Part shown: piece after piece, positions 35,725 through 47,750 of the stretch | Position numbering within the stretch: position 1 is the first letter of the stretch | How the letters are laid out: the number at the start of each line of letters is the position of its first letter | Origin: Stictocephala bisonia | Lineage: Eukaryota; Arthropoda; Insecta; Hemiptera; Membracidae | Length of the DNA stretch: 64,000 nt | Assembly: GCA_035578905.1 (NCBI GenBank) | Contig: JAQJVL010000323.1 | Span: 62,001 to 126,000, forward strand | Reading direction: 5' to 3' | Notes under the pieces: model-generated | What the model was told of the DNA's origin: nothing | The model's database searches: none | The model's input: the letters and a program-made list of their open reading frames with translations, nothing else | Made by a program: the position numbers and the translations under genes

Positions 35725-38700
35725 ATATTGCTCTATTAAGGAGGCCTGTTTCTCAAACAGCCAAGCCTATAGTAACCATGCAAACTTAGCATCAGCGGGC
35801 TAAAACATGCTGTTCTATTTCAACTGTATGTTTATTATTATAATGAGAATAGTGAACTTTGCAGAATTATTAAAGGTTCAATCTAGTGGGCCATAAGTTC
35901 ATTTTAGGAGTTTTTTAATTCAAGATCGTCAAGAATAACATTTAATATTTTAGGTATTTAACTGGTAAAAAGCTATAGAAATACTCAATATAAAAAATCA
36001 ACTTATGGTCCACTAGAACAGTTCTTCATCTATCAAATAACACTTCAAGTGTTGCTATACGATCATTAATATTGACAGAATCCTTGAAATAGAAACCTAT
36101 TTTTTGGCGTTTTTGTGTATTGAAATGCTCCCTTTAATACCTGTCATTTGCAGCTAGCTTTTTTTAAATAAATTTAATACTTTTCTAGCCTACTTGTATT
36201 TTGGTTGGCAGCTGACTTGGTACATGCAATTGCTGAATATTTACAGTGCATGTACCAAGTGTTACAATTGCTCCTTGTAACAGTGTTATCTCAATAAATT
36301 AATTATCTTAAGTAATAATAAAAGTATAATTATATTTTATTCAGCATAAAAAATATTCGGTAATTAATAGCAAATTAACTATGAAAAGAAATTATAAAAA
36401 TGAATCAATTGAAAATATAAATTATGAAAACAAAACAATTAAGTCAAAAGTAAGCCACATGGTCGACGAAACATTTCCTATGCTAGGGCAGGTCCGTTTT
36501 GCAAGACATTTGTATGCTCAGAAGCGGGCAATCTGCAAGAACACCCCGGACTAATAAGATCGTACCCCTACTCAGTGACAGTGAGTGAAGACTCACCACC
36601 ATGGTTGTTCAAATCAGTTTATCTTTATCACAGTTTAATTATCGGTCTTAATAACGATTCAAGTTAAAGTTAAGTTGTGAACGGTGCGGTACGGGCCAAT
36701 CATGAGTGACATCGACGAATGTGTATGAAGACTAACCACTCTGGTTGCTTCAATACTAAATAACCTATCTGCATATTATCACTCAGAGTGTTCATAATTG
36801 TTCGTAATCACAACAGCTTTAGTAAGCTAGTCACAGTGCGTTGTGAGAACTACGAGGGTCAGACAGACACCAGTAGACCTTGTGCTGTAATTCTGTCATC
36901 CACTCATAAACAATCATCACCAACAAACAGCTACGCTATATGGGGATACACTAGGGACGAATACGCTATTTAGGGATACTTCACAGTGGATACTATGACA
37001 CCAAACTGTGATTGTTTCCCAACAGTATGTAAATTAGTGTAAGTTATATTTTAGTTTAGTTAGAGTATGAATCAATAGATAACTTAATTAAGTAGGCTAG
37101 AATCTGATTTCAAGTAATACAGTCTGATTTTACCAATTAAAGTAACATATACATTGTTATAGAGTTTTATTTAACCTTCACCTACAAAGTCTTACAAGAT
37201 TTACCCGTTAACGCCCTGAGATGGGAGTCTAAAATAATAGAAAATAAAACTATTACAAGATAAAAAACTTGATTGTATTTTATAAATACAATTTAAATAT
37301 AATTTAATGAACTAATTGTTAATAATAACATAACAAATATCATTTCAAACAAACAAAATTTTAACATTGGTTCATCCTATGCGACTTAAGAAGGAGGTGG
37401 CTTAACTTCTTCCTAGACAAATTTCCTCGATGTAGGCTATGAATTAAGCCAGATGGCTCTCGAAAAAAGTTGATTACAAACTGTTTTAGCGAATAAAATA
37501 TAAGCTAGAAGCAGGTTAACTATCTCAACACATTAATGGCTTCGAATGTGCCATAGAGCACATATAAGACCCTAGAAATGGTTTAATTATAATATATAGA
37601 AATGTCCACAAATGTGCCACTGTCCTGGAAGAGGTTAACACATGTTCAAGAAGTTGATTTGCAACTAGATAGGGCAAGAGGGCTATCAGCGCAACTCCAA
37701 GCAGGATTCTCTCATGTAACCTCTGTACCATGGCTTCCAGTTCTGTGCAAAATAGCTTCTACTGAAATATTATGAAAAGTTACACTACTTAAATCATTTT
37801 AAAAGATCTTATCTATTCTGAGTATCCTCATCTTGCAAGATATTCTCCAATGCTGGATGAGTTAATTTTGAAAATCTTGTCTTCGACTAGCTTCGTATTT
37901 CATTTCAAACTTCATTTCATTTCTTGACTAAAACTAGTTTGGGTGAACCTAGGTGTGTTTGGGGATTAACTCATTCAATATGGGAAGAGGTATTGAATGG
38001 TTGTGAAACTTGAACTCTATGATCAATTTTTAGTAAGTAAAACACAAGTACTTTTGTAAATAAAGATAAAAAATATATTTAATTTAATATTTAAGCTGCT
38101 CCAAAGAGCTGCTGACCTGTAGAATTTACAAGGTAGGGTCACATTGGTTTACTTCTAAAATTGGGTTAATACAGTATATATTTTAAATTTAATCAGCATT
38201 TTATTTTACTAGTCACATATTGTATATTGCAATTTTTATTTGGTGCCATTAGCGTGGTTCTGTTTAGCTCTTCTGAAAACTATTATAACTGTTATTGATG
38301 TGTTTTGCATGTAACTAATTGATACTATTGATTAAGTGTCTTATATATTTCGTATTTGTTTTTATTTATATGATGGTTATATATTTTTTCCATGATAAGC
38401 TTTAATTTGTAAGGTGTTTGTTTGGTAATCTCAAGAGAGTTAGGAATAGGGTTGAAGAATAGAATGGCAAGATGCTGTGTATACCACTGTTCTAGTTTTC
38501 ATTATAAATAATTATGATTTCTTCTGGCGCTCAGTATTTTATTCAGGCTCAGATTGTCTTTAGTTTCAATACTGACCCAACTTTTCCATCACAATGCTTC
38601 TGTTTTCAATACCTTGTTTGGAATTCTTGATGGAGAAATGGAATAGTTGCTACAGGATTTTCTTAATCCCCTTAAAGTGATCTCTCACAATCAAGTTGTA

Positions 38701-38747
38701 GTTTATGCTCTCTGGTTACTTTAAAGATTTTGGAATTCATCACTGAA
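35725..38747. other. Intron 1, left part
   Basis: AT-rich with no recognised element; short frames near 36788 and 37525 lack support. Confidence 0.55.
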
Positions 38748-39800
38748 CAGGGTATCTTTTTTATATGAGTCACCACTGTGATCATGGAAACCATAGTCTG
38801 ACAAAAAACTTTAAATGAGGAACCTTACCTTGTTTTTGGAGACTATTAAAAATACTTCCAATAATGGCGGCTTACTTCATATTTTCTCATAGACCACCCT
38901 ATATTTTATGATAGTTTTAGGTAGAAATAGTAATTTTAAGACTTTTTATTCTTGGCAGTTTTCAATTTTTTGCTTAATATAACGTACTCATGAGAGCTCA
39001 AAAAGTTCACATTCCTTATGGAGCCATTGAGATAACATTTTGTTTTAATATACATTCAAAAAAATGATATATTCTGAAAAACATTACAAACAGACATTTG
39101 GAAAATGTATGCCTAGCTATTCTTTGTTTCATATGACGAAATAGTGTATTAAATTATAATACACATAAATTTAAAGAAATATGTTACTATTTTGTCACAT
39201 ATAAATTGATGTTGGCAGCACTGTTACCATTATCAGCTGTTTAACTCGAACTTCTAATACAGCTGGCGATCTGTATTGGAAGTTGACTTAAACAGCCGAT
39301 AATAGTAACATTGTTGCCAACATCAATTTATCTGTGACTAAATAGTTACATATTTCTTTAAATTTATGTGTATTATAATTTAATACACTATTATGTCAAA
39401 TCATGAAAAAATAATAATAGGCATAAATTTTAAAAATTTTTGTTGTAATGTTTGCTGACATTTTTTTTTTTTTTAATGTATATTAAAACAAAGTTTAACT
39501 CAATCCATAAGGAATCTGAACTTTTTGAGCTCTTGTAGCTACGTTATTAAGCAGAATATAAAAAAAAAATGCCTAGAATGAAAAAGTCGTAAAATTACTA
39601 TTTCTATCTAAAAATATAGGATATTCTATGAGAAAAACAAAGTTGACCGCCATGTTGGAAAATGGTGGCTATTTTTCAAAAATTTAAATATGTATTTTTA
39701 ATTGTCACCAAAAACTAGGTAAGGTCCCCCATTTAAAGTTTTTTGCCAGACTTATGGTTTCCAAGATCACAGTAGTGGCCCATTTAAAAAAGACACCCTG
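38748..39800. mobile_element. Foldback element, 1,053 bp, in intron 1
   Basis: Starts CAGGGTATCTTTTTTATATG (38748) and ends with its near reverse complement ...AAAAAAGACACCCTG (39800). The two arms pair along almost their whole ~510 bp and meet at AATACAG-ctggcgat-CTGTATT (39256-39277). The CAGGGTGTC terminus is seen in several arthropod DNA elements, but no clear target duplication flanks it (tgaa / aata). As it lies inside an intron, the pre-mRNA would carry a long imperfect hairpin. Confidence 0.9.
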
Positions 39801-40163
39801 AATATAAATAAAAGTAAAAGGAGTTGGCCTTAAAATTGTGATAAGAAAATTACCAGAGAAATGTTAATAGTTCACCAATGTGATAAATTTGCTATAAATA
39901 CTTATCATATTTGCTATGATAACTTTTGTAGATGAGAGTTAATTTTGAGTTTATACGTTGTGGCACGTATATATGCAAATAATATTTTTTTCTTCCCTCA
40001 CCTTTAAAAATGTCCATGAGTTGAAAAATGTTTTTATGTTGTTTGTGAGATATATTGACTGTAATATATTTCTTTAGTTGAAATGATCCAATATTTTGTT
40101 TTTAATGTTCTAATAACAAAAACAATATTTTGTATCATGTATTGGAAATAAATGTTGTTTCAG

Positions 40164-40283
40164 AAATACCTACACTTTCTAACTCACTTGCATTCTGACC
40201 ACACTGTTGGTTTGAAGTCTACGTTTCGAGAACAGATCTACACTACGCCATTCAACGCGTGGTTGTTGGAAAGGTGGTTTAGA
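40164..40283 (+). CDS. DCLRE1B: Apollo-like nuclease, exon 2 (metal-binding HxHxDH)
   Basis: Acceptor tttcag, donor gtaagt, 40 codons, phase 0 both sides. It carries the metallo-beta-lactamase motif 2, T-H-L-H-S-D-H-T-V-G-L, giving predicted metal ligands His33, His35, Asp37 and His38 of the protein. It ends in L-L-E-R-W-F-R, the helix after the Y-T-T-P-F strand. HSDHTVGL followed by S-T is characteristic of Apollo within the SNM1 family. Confidence 0.93.
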
Positions 40284-40529
40284 GTAAGTTGTTAATTAAT
40301 TAATTTTTGGACTTAAAATAGTTCATACTTATGAATTATATAATTCACAAGTATGAGAAAAAAAATAATAATTATATTCCCTGCTTATTAAACACTACCT
40401 CTGGCAATTGATCACTTATCGATTTAGATACTCTTTCATTTCATCATTTATTATAATTAAACTTCAAAAAATAGCCACAATATTTAGGTACCATTGGAAA
40501 ACATGAGATGTTATTCTTTATTACAATCT

Positions 40530-40680
40530 TCTGTATGGAGTGTTCTTGTGTCTGGATGGAGCGTTCTTGTGTCTGGATGGAGCGTTCTTGTGTCTGGATG
40601 GTAATCTTCTGTATGGAGCGTTCTTGTGTCTGGATGGAGCGTTCTTCTGTATGGAGCGTTCTTGTGTCTGGATGGTAATT
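40530..40680. repeat. Minisatellite, 21-bp unit
   Basis: TGGAGCGTTCTTGTGTCTGGA in several tandem copies with some interrupted by TGGTAATCTTCTGTA. The unit is a multiple of three, so long frames appear on both strands without being genes. It lies in intron 2. Confidence 0.9.
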
Positions 40681-41026
40681 TTCATTTTCCATTCCGCTCA
40701 CTGACAACCATTTTTTTGTTCGACTTCATTTTTGTTACAATTATGATGTGCAATCATTCTAAATTCACTGTTAGGGAGCCAGGGCCCAGAAATTGTCCTA
40801 TTAGGCACAATTAATTGATTATTTTCAATTGTTTGTGACTGATGGTACTTTAGGAGCTGTTGTCCGGGTAATAAATTCCTTTGTGTAAAAAAGATTGAAT
40901 ATATACAAATTTCAACAGGTCTAAAAGATAATTCATGATTTCATGGTTGGTAAGATACAACTATAAAATAAATTACACGATCCATGGCCATCATACTCAA
41001 CATAGGTCTTACCAGATGGAATTGAA

Positions 41027-41520
41027 GATTATTGGTCCACCGATGATCTTGCATTTATTTCCTGGTATGGTAAGACTATGTCCTTGCACAGGTTTCAGAT
41101 GTTGCAAACGATACTGCATCTGTCATCCAGGAGGTCTATACTCAGAGGTCAGCCAGGACATGATCCCTGGGTAAAAATATGACCTTTCCTGCATGCAGTG
41201 AACATGGCGCTCAAGCAACATTATGTGCCACTTCAAGACCTAAGCTTGGATGAAAATATTTGAGTTAGTGGTGCAAAAACATTGTATTTCATTCATGTTG
41301 AGCTACACTCAGGTAAAAATTATATAGCAGAGGGGAATTAACCTTTCATTCAGAAGTTTGTGATGAATCTATTAGAAAAGGGAGGTTGTCTCAGTAAGGG
41401 TTATAACGTCATTAATGACAATTTCTACACGAAGTTGCTCTTAGCTGAACGACTGGATCCCAATAATCAGGATTTTACTGTACTTGTGCGTGCTCCAATA
41501 TTTTCAGTTATAATAGTAGT
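41027..41520 (+). pseudogene. piggyBac (PGBD-type) transposase remnant
   Basis: One frame from 41027 reads D-Y-W-S-T-D-D-L ... L-H-R-F-Q-M-L-Q, then G-H-D-P-W-V-K-I, Y-V-P-L-Q-D-L-S-L-D-E-N, and after a gap G-Y-N-V-I-N-D-N-F-Y-T-K-L-L-L-A-E-R-L. These are the piggyBac DDE-domain landmarks: the YWSTD region, the first catalytic Asp in LS(L/V)DE, and the second in the DNFYT block. Three in-frame stops (two TGA, one TAA) interrupt it, and about 20-30 residues after the SLDE block seem deleted. It cannot make transposase. It lies in intron 2. Confidence 0.8.
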
Positions 41521-41642
41521 TTTTTTTTAATAGGTATTCATACAAATCATGTTATTTTCACAAACTACATACAGTTTAGTGACTTTTGGCTATCTCACAT
41601 TTTGAAATTTTACTGTAAAAAGTATTTTTCAGTGCCTTCTTT

Positions 41643-42030
41643 GTTGGCACTGATGGCATAGTGCTATAACCCAGCTACTTGGGGACAAAGTGTTGAGGAG
41701 ATTGTAGGCGATAGGCTCTATACTCGGTCCTCTTCATACTGACACGGCGTCTGCTCGGTGGTTGCCATCGACGTGGACACTACTAGAGAAGTCTGTGTGT
41801 CGATATTGGATGGTAGTCAAGGTTCAGATGTTGTGTAGGGAAGAGAACTGAGTGTCAGGCTTGAAGTTAGCTGAATATCAGACCAACACTACATCCCTTA
41901 GGCTATTGGGTGTTAATAAATAGCTCTTTCTGAGGAACATTCGACCTTAGTTAGACTCGTTCATCTACTCTCATCACATTCATTCGCCCCTCATATTCGC
42001 CCGTATCTTGACAATCAGCTTCTTAAAAAT
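41643..42030 (+). repeat. Dispersed repeat family copy 4
   Basis: Collinear with 10971-11410 (AACCCAGCTACTTGGGGACA, GTGGACACTACTAGAGAAGT), but lacks the stretch around CGTAAAGCTGTAGG. In intron 2. Confidence 0.8.
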
Positions 42031-43099
42031 GAATAGTAAAAAAAATAATGAATAATTATATGAACTTATACAAATATTTACAAATTTTTTTATGTTTATA
42101 AAAACAAAACAAAAACCATGTTTTTAGCTATAAATTTTTCTACGTTCTTTTCTGAAGAAAATGGTCTATAAATAAAATATTTTTTATGATTTTTTAAGAA
42201 AACTTGCAAAACAGCCAAAAAGCGCTTGCCAAATTTAGTCAATATACTGCCAGAAGTAGGGTTAATTTTGCGTTTATCAAGTAACTATTACGATTTAAAA
42301 CAAGGAGGAATTAAAATGCTGTAAAACTTGTCTTTTAAAACTTTTTTCTCTATCCTGAACTTTTTTTAAGCAAGCTAGTATAGTTAAAAACAAAACTGAG
42401 AACAGCTTGTCATCTTTGAGTAAATTTGCTTCTGTTTTGAATAAGGAATAAATTTTTAAAAGTTACATCAAGTTCGATTTCCATTCTTATAAAATACTTA
42501 CGTACATAGTAAATACCAAATGTTATGTTAATCTGTTAATGGTTTTGACTGTTTGTTTTTTTGTACTGAAAATAAACAAACATACAGTTAAGATGGCGAC
42601 CTGTTGAAATTGAAACCTCAGCAATCTTTACACAAACCAAAGTTAATTTTGTGAAAAATAATGGAAATCATTACCATAACAAAAGTAGGTACTGTCTAAT
42701 TATAAATTCTAATGAAAAAGATGAATACATTACAGAAGAGTTTCTTCTGATAAATTTAGTTTACAAAAGGGGCAGTTGTAAACATTCTTTTAGTTGGAAT
42801 ATTCGTGTTAATAATGTTTGTGGTTTTTTGTAGTTTTATAATTTAGATTGTATTTGGATCTTAAACAAATGTACTTAGTGATAAATTTTACACTTGAATG
42901 TTTTTAGTGTTGTGATTTCAAAAATTCATTTATGAAAGCTATTAATACTTTATAAACATAATCTGAATAGTGTTCAAGGAATACATGTTCTGTATTGATA
43001 GTGAACAAACGCACCATTCAGAGTTATTAAAATGAATAAACAGTTTAAGGCTCAGTACTTATCGAGTGCAACATCGAAGATCGTGATTTTTAATCCAGC
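42031..43099. other. Intron 2 spacer
   Basis: AT-rich; no supported feature. Confidence 0.55.
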
Positions 43100-43388
43100 A
43101 ATGGCTGGTACTTTTTCGATGCAACTTAATAACCCAGCTACTTGGGAACAAAGTGTTGAGGAGATTGTAGGTGATAGGCTCTATGCTCGGTCCTCTTGAT
43201 ACTGACACAGCATCCGCTCAATGGTTGCCATCGACGTGGACACTACTAGTCTGGGATGTCCATATTGGATAGTAGTCAAGATTCGGATGCTTTGTAGGGA
43301 AGAAAAATAAGTTTAAGGCTTGTCAGTTAGCTGAAAATCAGACCAACACTATGTGGTTTGGATTCCACGTAAAGCTGTAGGTCCCACC
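43100..43388 (+). repeat. Dispersed repeat family copy 5
   Basis: Matches the 5' two thirds of copy 1, including GGATTCCACGTAAAGCTGTA near its end. In intron 2, same orientation as copy 4, about 1.1 kb away. Confidence 0.8.
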
Positions 43389-43699
43389 TTTTTTATAGCT
43401 GTGCTACTCATGTAAAACTTATTGAGACAACAAAGAAGTTTGATGTGATAAGAAACAGAAATTTAAAAAAAAAAACAGTTTTAAAATAAATCATTGAATT
43501 TTCCAGACTTCTCTAATTAACTATTATTTTAATTGTTAACCACTTATCTGTGAATCTTTTCTAGTTTTCTTCTTCAGTTGAGTCAGTCATAGTATAAATA
43601 ATTAAGTACGTATGTACGTACATCCTTGTATGTGCCGCGGTATTGTTCATCCATTTAACCCATATATTTAAATTATATACTGTATTATCAATACAAGTA

Positions 43700-43920
43700 A
43701 AGTGGTATTGACCCAGTCACCCACCCATACACATATAGGGGTGATGAAACATACGTAAAGTGTTTATTACCTACCCATATAAGGACAGTAGTGATGACCC
43801 ACCCATACAAGTACAGTATAGTGTTATTGACCTAAACACCCACCCACCCATATATTTACCGTGGTGATGAAACACATACATGCAGTTGTGATCACCAACC
43901 CACACGTAAATTGGTGATTT
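43700..43920. repeat. Degenerate minisatellite CACCCACCCATA...GTGATGA
   Basis: Imperfect units of CCCACCCATACA, a GTACAGTA-like core and GGTGATGA, related to the cleaner array at 34604. Confidence 0.7.
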
Positions 43921-44003
43921 GCAATAGTAATTGTAGTTGTTAAATTAATCAGCGAAAATTGGCGTTAGTGATGTTTGTTGTAAGTTTTTGATTTTTTTTA
44001 CAG

Positions 44004-44139
44004 ATAGATCCAGATCTGTTAGTGCCGTTGACAGTGGGAGACACTCATGTCATATACGACAAGTACTCTGAGAAGTACTTTAGTGTCACGCTGATTGACG
44101 CTAACCACTGCCCTGGATCCACCATGTTTCTTTTTCAAG
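44004..44139 (+). CDS. DCLRE1B: Apollo-like nuclease, exon 3 (DANHCPG motif)
   Basis: Acceptor tttacag, donor after CAA-G (gttcgg), 136 nt, phase 0 in and 1 out. It reads I-D-P-D-L-L-V-P-L ... V-T-L-I-D-A-N-H-C-P-G-S-T-M-F-L-F-Q. His100 of the predicted protein in D-A-N-H-C-P-G is the motif 3 metal ligand, and this segment is nearly invariant in SNM1-family nucleases. The donor gttcgg is weaker than the others in the gene but keeps phase with exon 4. Confidence 0.93.
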
Positions 44140-44542
44140 GTTCGGTTACATTAAGGCTCACCTAAATTAATTCAACGCTTCTTGTTTTGTAACAATTCAG
44201 TCTGTTTAGCCTGTTACCAGACATATGATCTGATTATGATTAATTATAAAATCTATCATGCTTATGACATTAAGGAATGTAAATTACGCTGGTAAAGGAA
44301 TAATCAATACTGTTTTTTTTAAGTCTCAATATTTTGTAACTTCATTTTTAAGAGGAGTCTGACTCTTATCTTACGTGATGTTAACCAAATGTCATTTATC
44401 TATCTCTGGCACTAATTCAGCTATAATCCTGAAAATGTTTGTACTTATTCATTTGTGGTTTTATAGAATACTCACACAAGCCTTTCCAAAAAACACAACA
44501 TTTTTTGGGGAAAATATTTTTGCAAAAGATATTTATTAAATA

Positions 44543-44985
44543 CAATTCAATCTTGATTATCCGGCCTCGCTTTATCCGGCAGTCTGTGTCATCCGGTTCA
44601 GCAAGTGGAGAATAGTAAAAATTGTTTACAAGATAAAATTACAATTAATCGGAAGCACCTTTCAGTTTTGGAACGCAAATGTCGTACACGAGTGTATCAG
44701 TAGTGCGGCGCTTTATTGTTTTTTAAAAATATCTTTCGTATTGTATTGCAAAGCAGCATCAAAGTTGGTGATCGTGATAAACATCATTCATTTCAATACA
44801 ATTGCTGCAGAGCATGTTGTGTAACATGCAATTGTAGGCGCTCCGCTTACGCGTGCTGTCTGTTATCAGTTACTAAACGTGTATGTCCAACAAAACCAAG
44901 TTATTTATGACTTATGTTTTATCCGGCTTTTATCGTATCAGGCTTGACCTTCGCCACATCAGGCTGGATAACCGAGGTTGTACTG
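44543..44985. mobile_element. pogo/Tigger-like MITE, TA duplication
   Basis: Left end CAATTCAATCTTGATTATCC, right end GGATAACCGAGGTTGTACTG, flanked by TA (44541-44542 and 44986-44987). Subterminal CGCTTTATCCGGC and TTTATCCGGC repeats. TIRs of the CAGTACAACCTCG type belong to the pogo/Tigger branch of Tc1/mariner. No transposase. Related to 61753-62491 in opposite orientation. In intron 3. Confidence 0.75.
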
Positions 44986-45170
44986 TATATACTTTTTTAC
45001 TTTGAAAATATATTTTTCAAAGTTCTTGTGTCTGCATGTGGATTATACTCCATTGCACGTTTGGTAAACATTTCACCACTTTAAGATATTCCTTAGCAGA
45101 AAAAAGTGGCATCAAAGCTTTTTAGATAATCTCAAAAGTAAACACAAACTACTAGTCAACTAATATATAG

Positions 45171-45542
45171 TTGGCAGCTGGTATAGCCGAGAGATCACAC
45201 AAGTTACAATCCAGTTATCAAAAATCAATATTTGTTTATCACCACCCAGGGGACATATTAAGGATTGCAGGGACGCGAACAACACCATCAAGGACTATGT
45301 TGAGTCGCTTTCACACAGGTGTGGGAAGATGCAACTACTTGAAGTATAAGTGGGTAATAGCAAATGATCAGTCATGTGATTGCGGGGATGAAGTTCAAAC
45401 TATGGATCACATAGTTAATGATTGCTCATTGCATTCTTTTCAGAGCAGATTAGCTGGTCTTTATTCAATTGTTTCAAGTTTCTTTATTATGCCAAGAATA
45501 CAAAATTGTACATGGGCATTTGTCACTTATATACAATACTAA
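45171..45542 (+). pseudogene. C-terminal fragment of a non-LTR retrotransposon polyprotein
   Basis: A 123-codon open piece. Its middle reads L-S-R-F-H-T-G-V-G-R-C-N-Y-L-K-Y-K-W, then C-D-C-G-D-E-V-Q-T-M-D-H-I-V-N-D-C, the conserved CxC...H...C end of jockey-like polyproteins. Homologous to 30945-31127. No reverse transcriptase is attached. The next element on the minus strand (45605-47589) is a different one. Confidence 0.7.
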
Positions 45543-45604
45543 TTGTCATTACAATACTAAAATAACTCAAAATAACTTAATTTCAATAAAACTAAGGAGC
45601 ATGT

Positions 45605-47589
45605 TTACCTTACCGGTACATTAAAGATAGAAAAAAACTCATTCACATTATATATAGCTGTCTCTACTAGTTTATCTTTCAAAATTCGTTTGAACTTGAC
45701 CAATTTTTGTTCTTGTTTTAGGTGGTCTGGTAAATTATTAAATAGACATATTCCAGCCTGTAAGAGGTGTCTTTCAGAAAAAGAAGTTTTGTGTTTCGGG
45801 ATTACCAGATTTAGTTTGTTTCGGAGATTATACTTATGCGAATGGGTGGATGTGGTAAAAGTTGTGGATTTTTTTTGACAAATAAAAGGGTTTCCAGAAT
45901 ATAGATGGAAGGGAAAGTTAAAATGCCTTTCTGTTTGAAAATTTATTTGCAAGATTCGGTTTTTTTCAGTCTAAAAATTGCCCTGATGGCTCTTTTTTGG
46001 AGCCTGAATAAGTATTCGGTTCTGGTTGATTGAGCACCCCAAACTGGAACACCATACATCAGGTGAGGATAGATGATACCGTAATATACAATCAGGAGAA
46101 GATTTATGTCTGTAAAAAGGGAAAGCCTTCGCAGGATAAAAATGCCAGAGCTGATGGATAGTGACACCTTTTTAATGTGGCTATGGAAGTTAAGGTTCTC
46201 ATCGATTATAATTCCGAGGAATTTCACACTGTCAGACGATTGTACTTGGGCTTCGTCCAGGAAACAAGAAAAACCTACTCTGTCATGGCTACGTATGGAA
46301 TATTCCAATAATGTTGTCTTGCTGGGGTTTACTCGAAGACGATTGCCACCGAACCATTCAATCAGGCAGTTAGCTTTTACAAACATGTCTTGCTCAAGCA
46401 ACTCACTGCAGGGCCCTATCATTGTTAAAGTAGTGTCGTCGGCGAACATACATATATCAGCATCGTTGACTCCAAGACTGATGTCATTTATGAACAACAA
46501 CAAAAGTAATGGCCCGAGGACTGACCCTTGTGGCACGCCTGTCATGGTCAGTAAGTCGTCTGAAAAACAATACTGAAGTGCATTAGACGAATCGACAAAT
46601 GGAATTTTTACTACTTGTCGCCGTCCACACAGGTATGAACGGAACCATTTCAGCGGATTGCCTCTGATTCCCAACTGTTGGAGCTTACTCAAAAGAAGCT
46701 CATGATCGACCAAGTCGAACGCCTTTGTGAGGTCAATAAAAGCACTTGCGACAAACAACTTCCTATCCAGAGCACAAGCTACTTGGTTGGTCAAGTGAAA
46801 CATAGCGTCAAGAGTGGATTTATTTTTTAGGAAGCCAAACTGCTGCTTAAAAAGCACATCGTGATCTAACATAAAACTCATGAGTCTGGTGTAAACAGCT
46901 CTTTCTATGACCTTAGAAAACGTCGAGACTAGAGTTATCGGCCTAAAATTATCGATCTCATCCTTAGACCCCTTTTTATGCAATGGTAGAACGACTGATG
47001 ATTTGAGCACCTCGGGAAACTGTCCATTCAGGAATGAATGGTTAATTAAGTGGACTAGTGGGTCAACCAAGACCTCGTAACTATCCCTCAACAGTTTAGA
47101 AGACATACCATCCATTCCTGAAGATGTCTTGACTTTAAGGGATGTGATAATGTTAATAACTTCCTCCCTTGTTACAGGAGTCAGAAAGAAGGAGTTGGTG
47201 ATAGACGACAATTTGGGTCTTGTAGATGACAGTGGAGAGGGAAAACCTGAACGATAACGATCAGCAACACCAGTGAAAAACGAGTTAAACATATTGGCCA
47301 CTACTTGAGGGTCAGACACTCTTAATTTGTTGCCATCCCGGACGTGATAGTTCTGAAAGTGAGGTTTATGAGACCGTGCTGTTATTTCGTTTACTACCTC
47401 CCATGCAGCTTTAGATATGTTGCTTGATGAACTTAATTTTCTAGATACTAGAGTAGCCTTTTCCTTCCTGATAAGATCTCTGGACAACAACTTCAACCTT
47501 CGATATTCAGTTCTTAAACTGCTGGTGTGCTGCTGTGTAAACTGCAGTTGTAGAAGCAGGTGTTGAATTGTTGTGAAACCTGGCTTTAA
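45605..47589 (-). pseudogene. Non-LTR retrotransposon reverse transcriptase, 5'-truncated, lightly damaged
   Basis: The frame is open on the minus strand from 47589 to a stop at 45943 (about 548 codons, no ATG near its start), and continues after damage to 45605. Reverse transcriptase blocks are in order: N-F-R-P-I-T-L, Q-F-G-F, F-I-D-L-T-K-A-F-D, the G-V-P-Q-G-S-V-L-G-P block and the catalytic F-A-D-D (46446-46435). The tail H-K-Y-N-L-R-N ... F-S-E-R-H-L-L-Q-A-G is the usual CR1/jockey-like C terminus. Two lesions separate it from the body: a TAA after K-T-E-S-C-K and a frameshift in an 8-base homopolymer near 45870. The endonuclease domain is missing. It lies in intron 3, antisense to the host gene. 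Confidence 0.9.
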
Positions 47590-47714
47590 CTATGTGATGG
47601 GAGATCAATATTTAAATGAAAGACAAAAGTACTTTGAACTATGGATTTTATTTTATTATGTTTGGTCTGATTTTTATTTTTAATTAGTTTTGTGTTGGCT
47701 TTGAAAGTCATATG

Positions 47715-47750
<36 letters not shown>

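Noticed and set aside
36788..36973. 61-codon plus frame in intron 1 as an extra exon
   Set aside because: Exons 1 and 2 already join in phase with family-consistent spacing; no matching domain.
45690..45878. 62-codon plus frame
   Set aside because: Antisense of the reverse transcriptase C-terminal tail.
46106..46576. 156-codon plus frame
   Set aside because: Antisense of the reverse transcriptase palm region on the minus strand.
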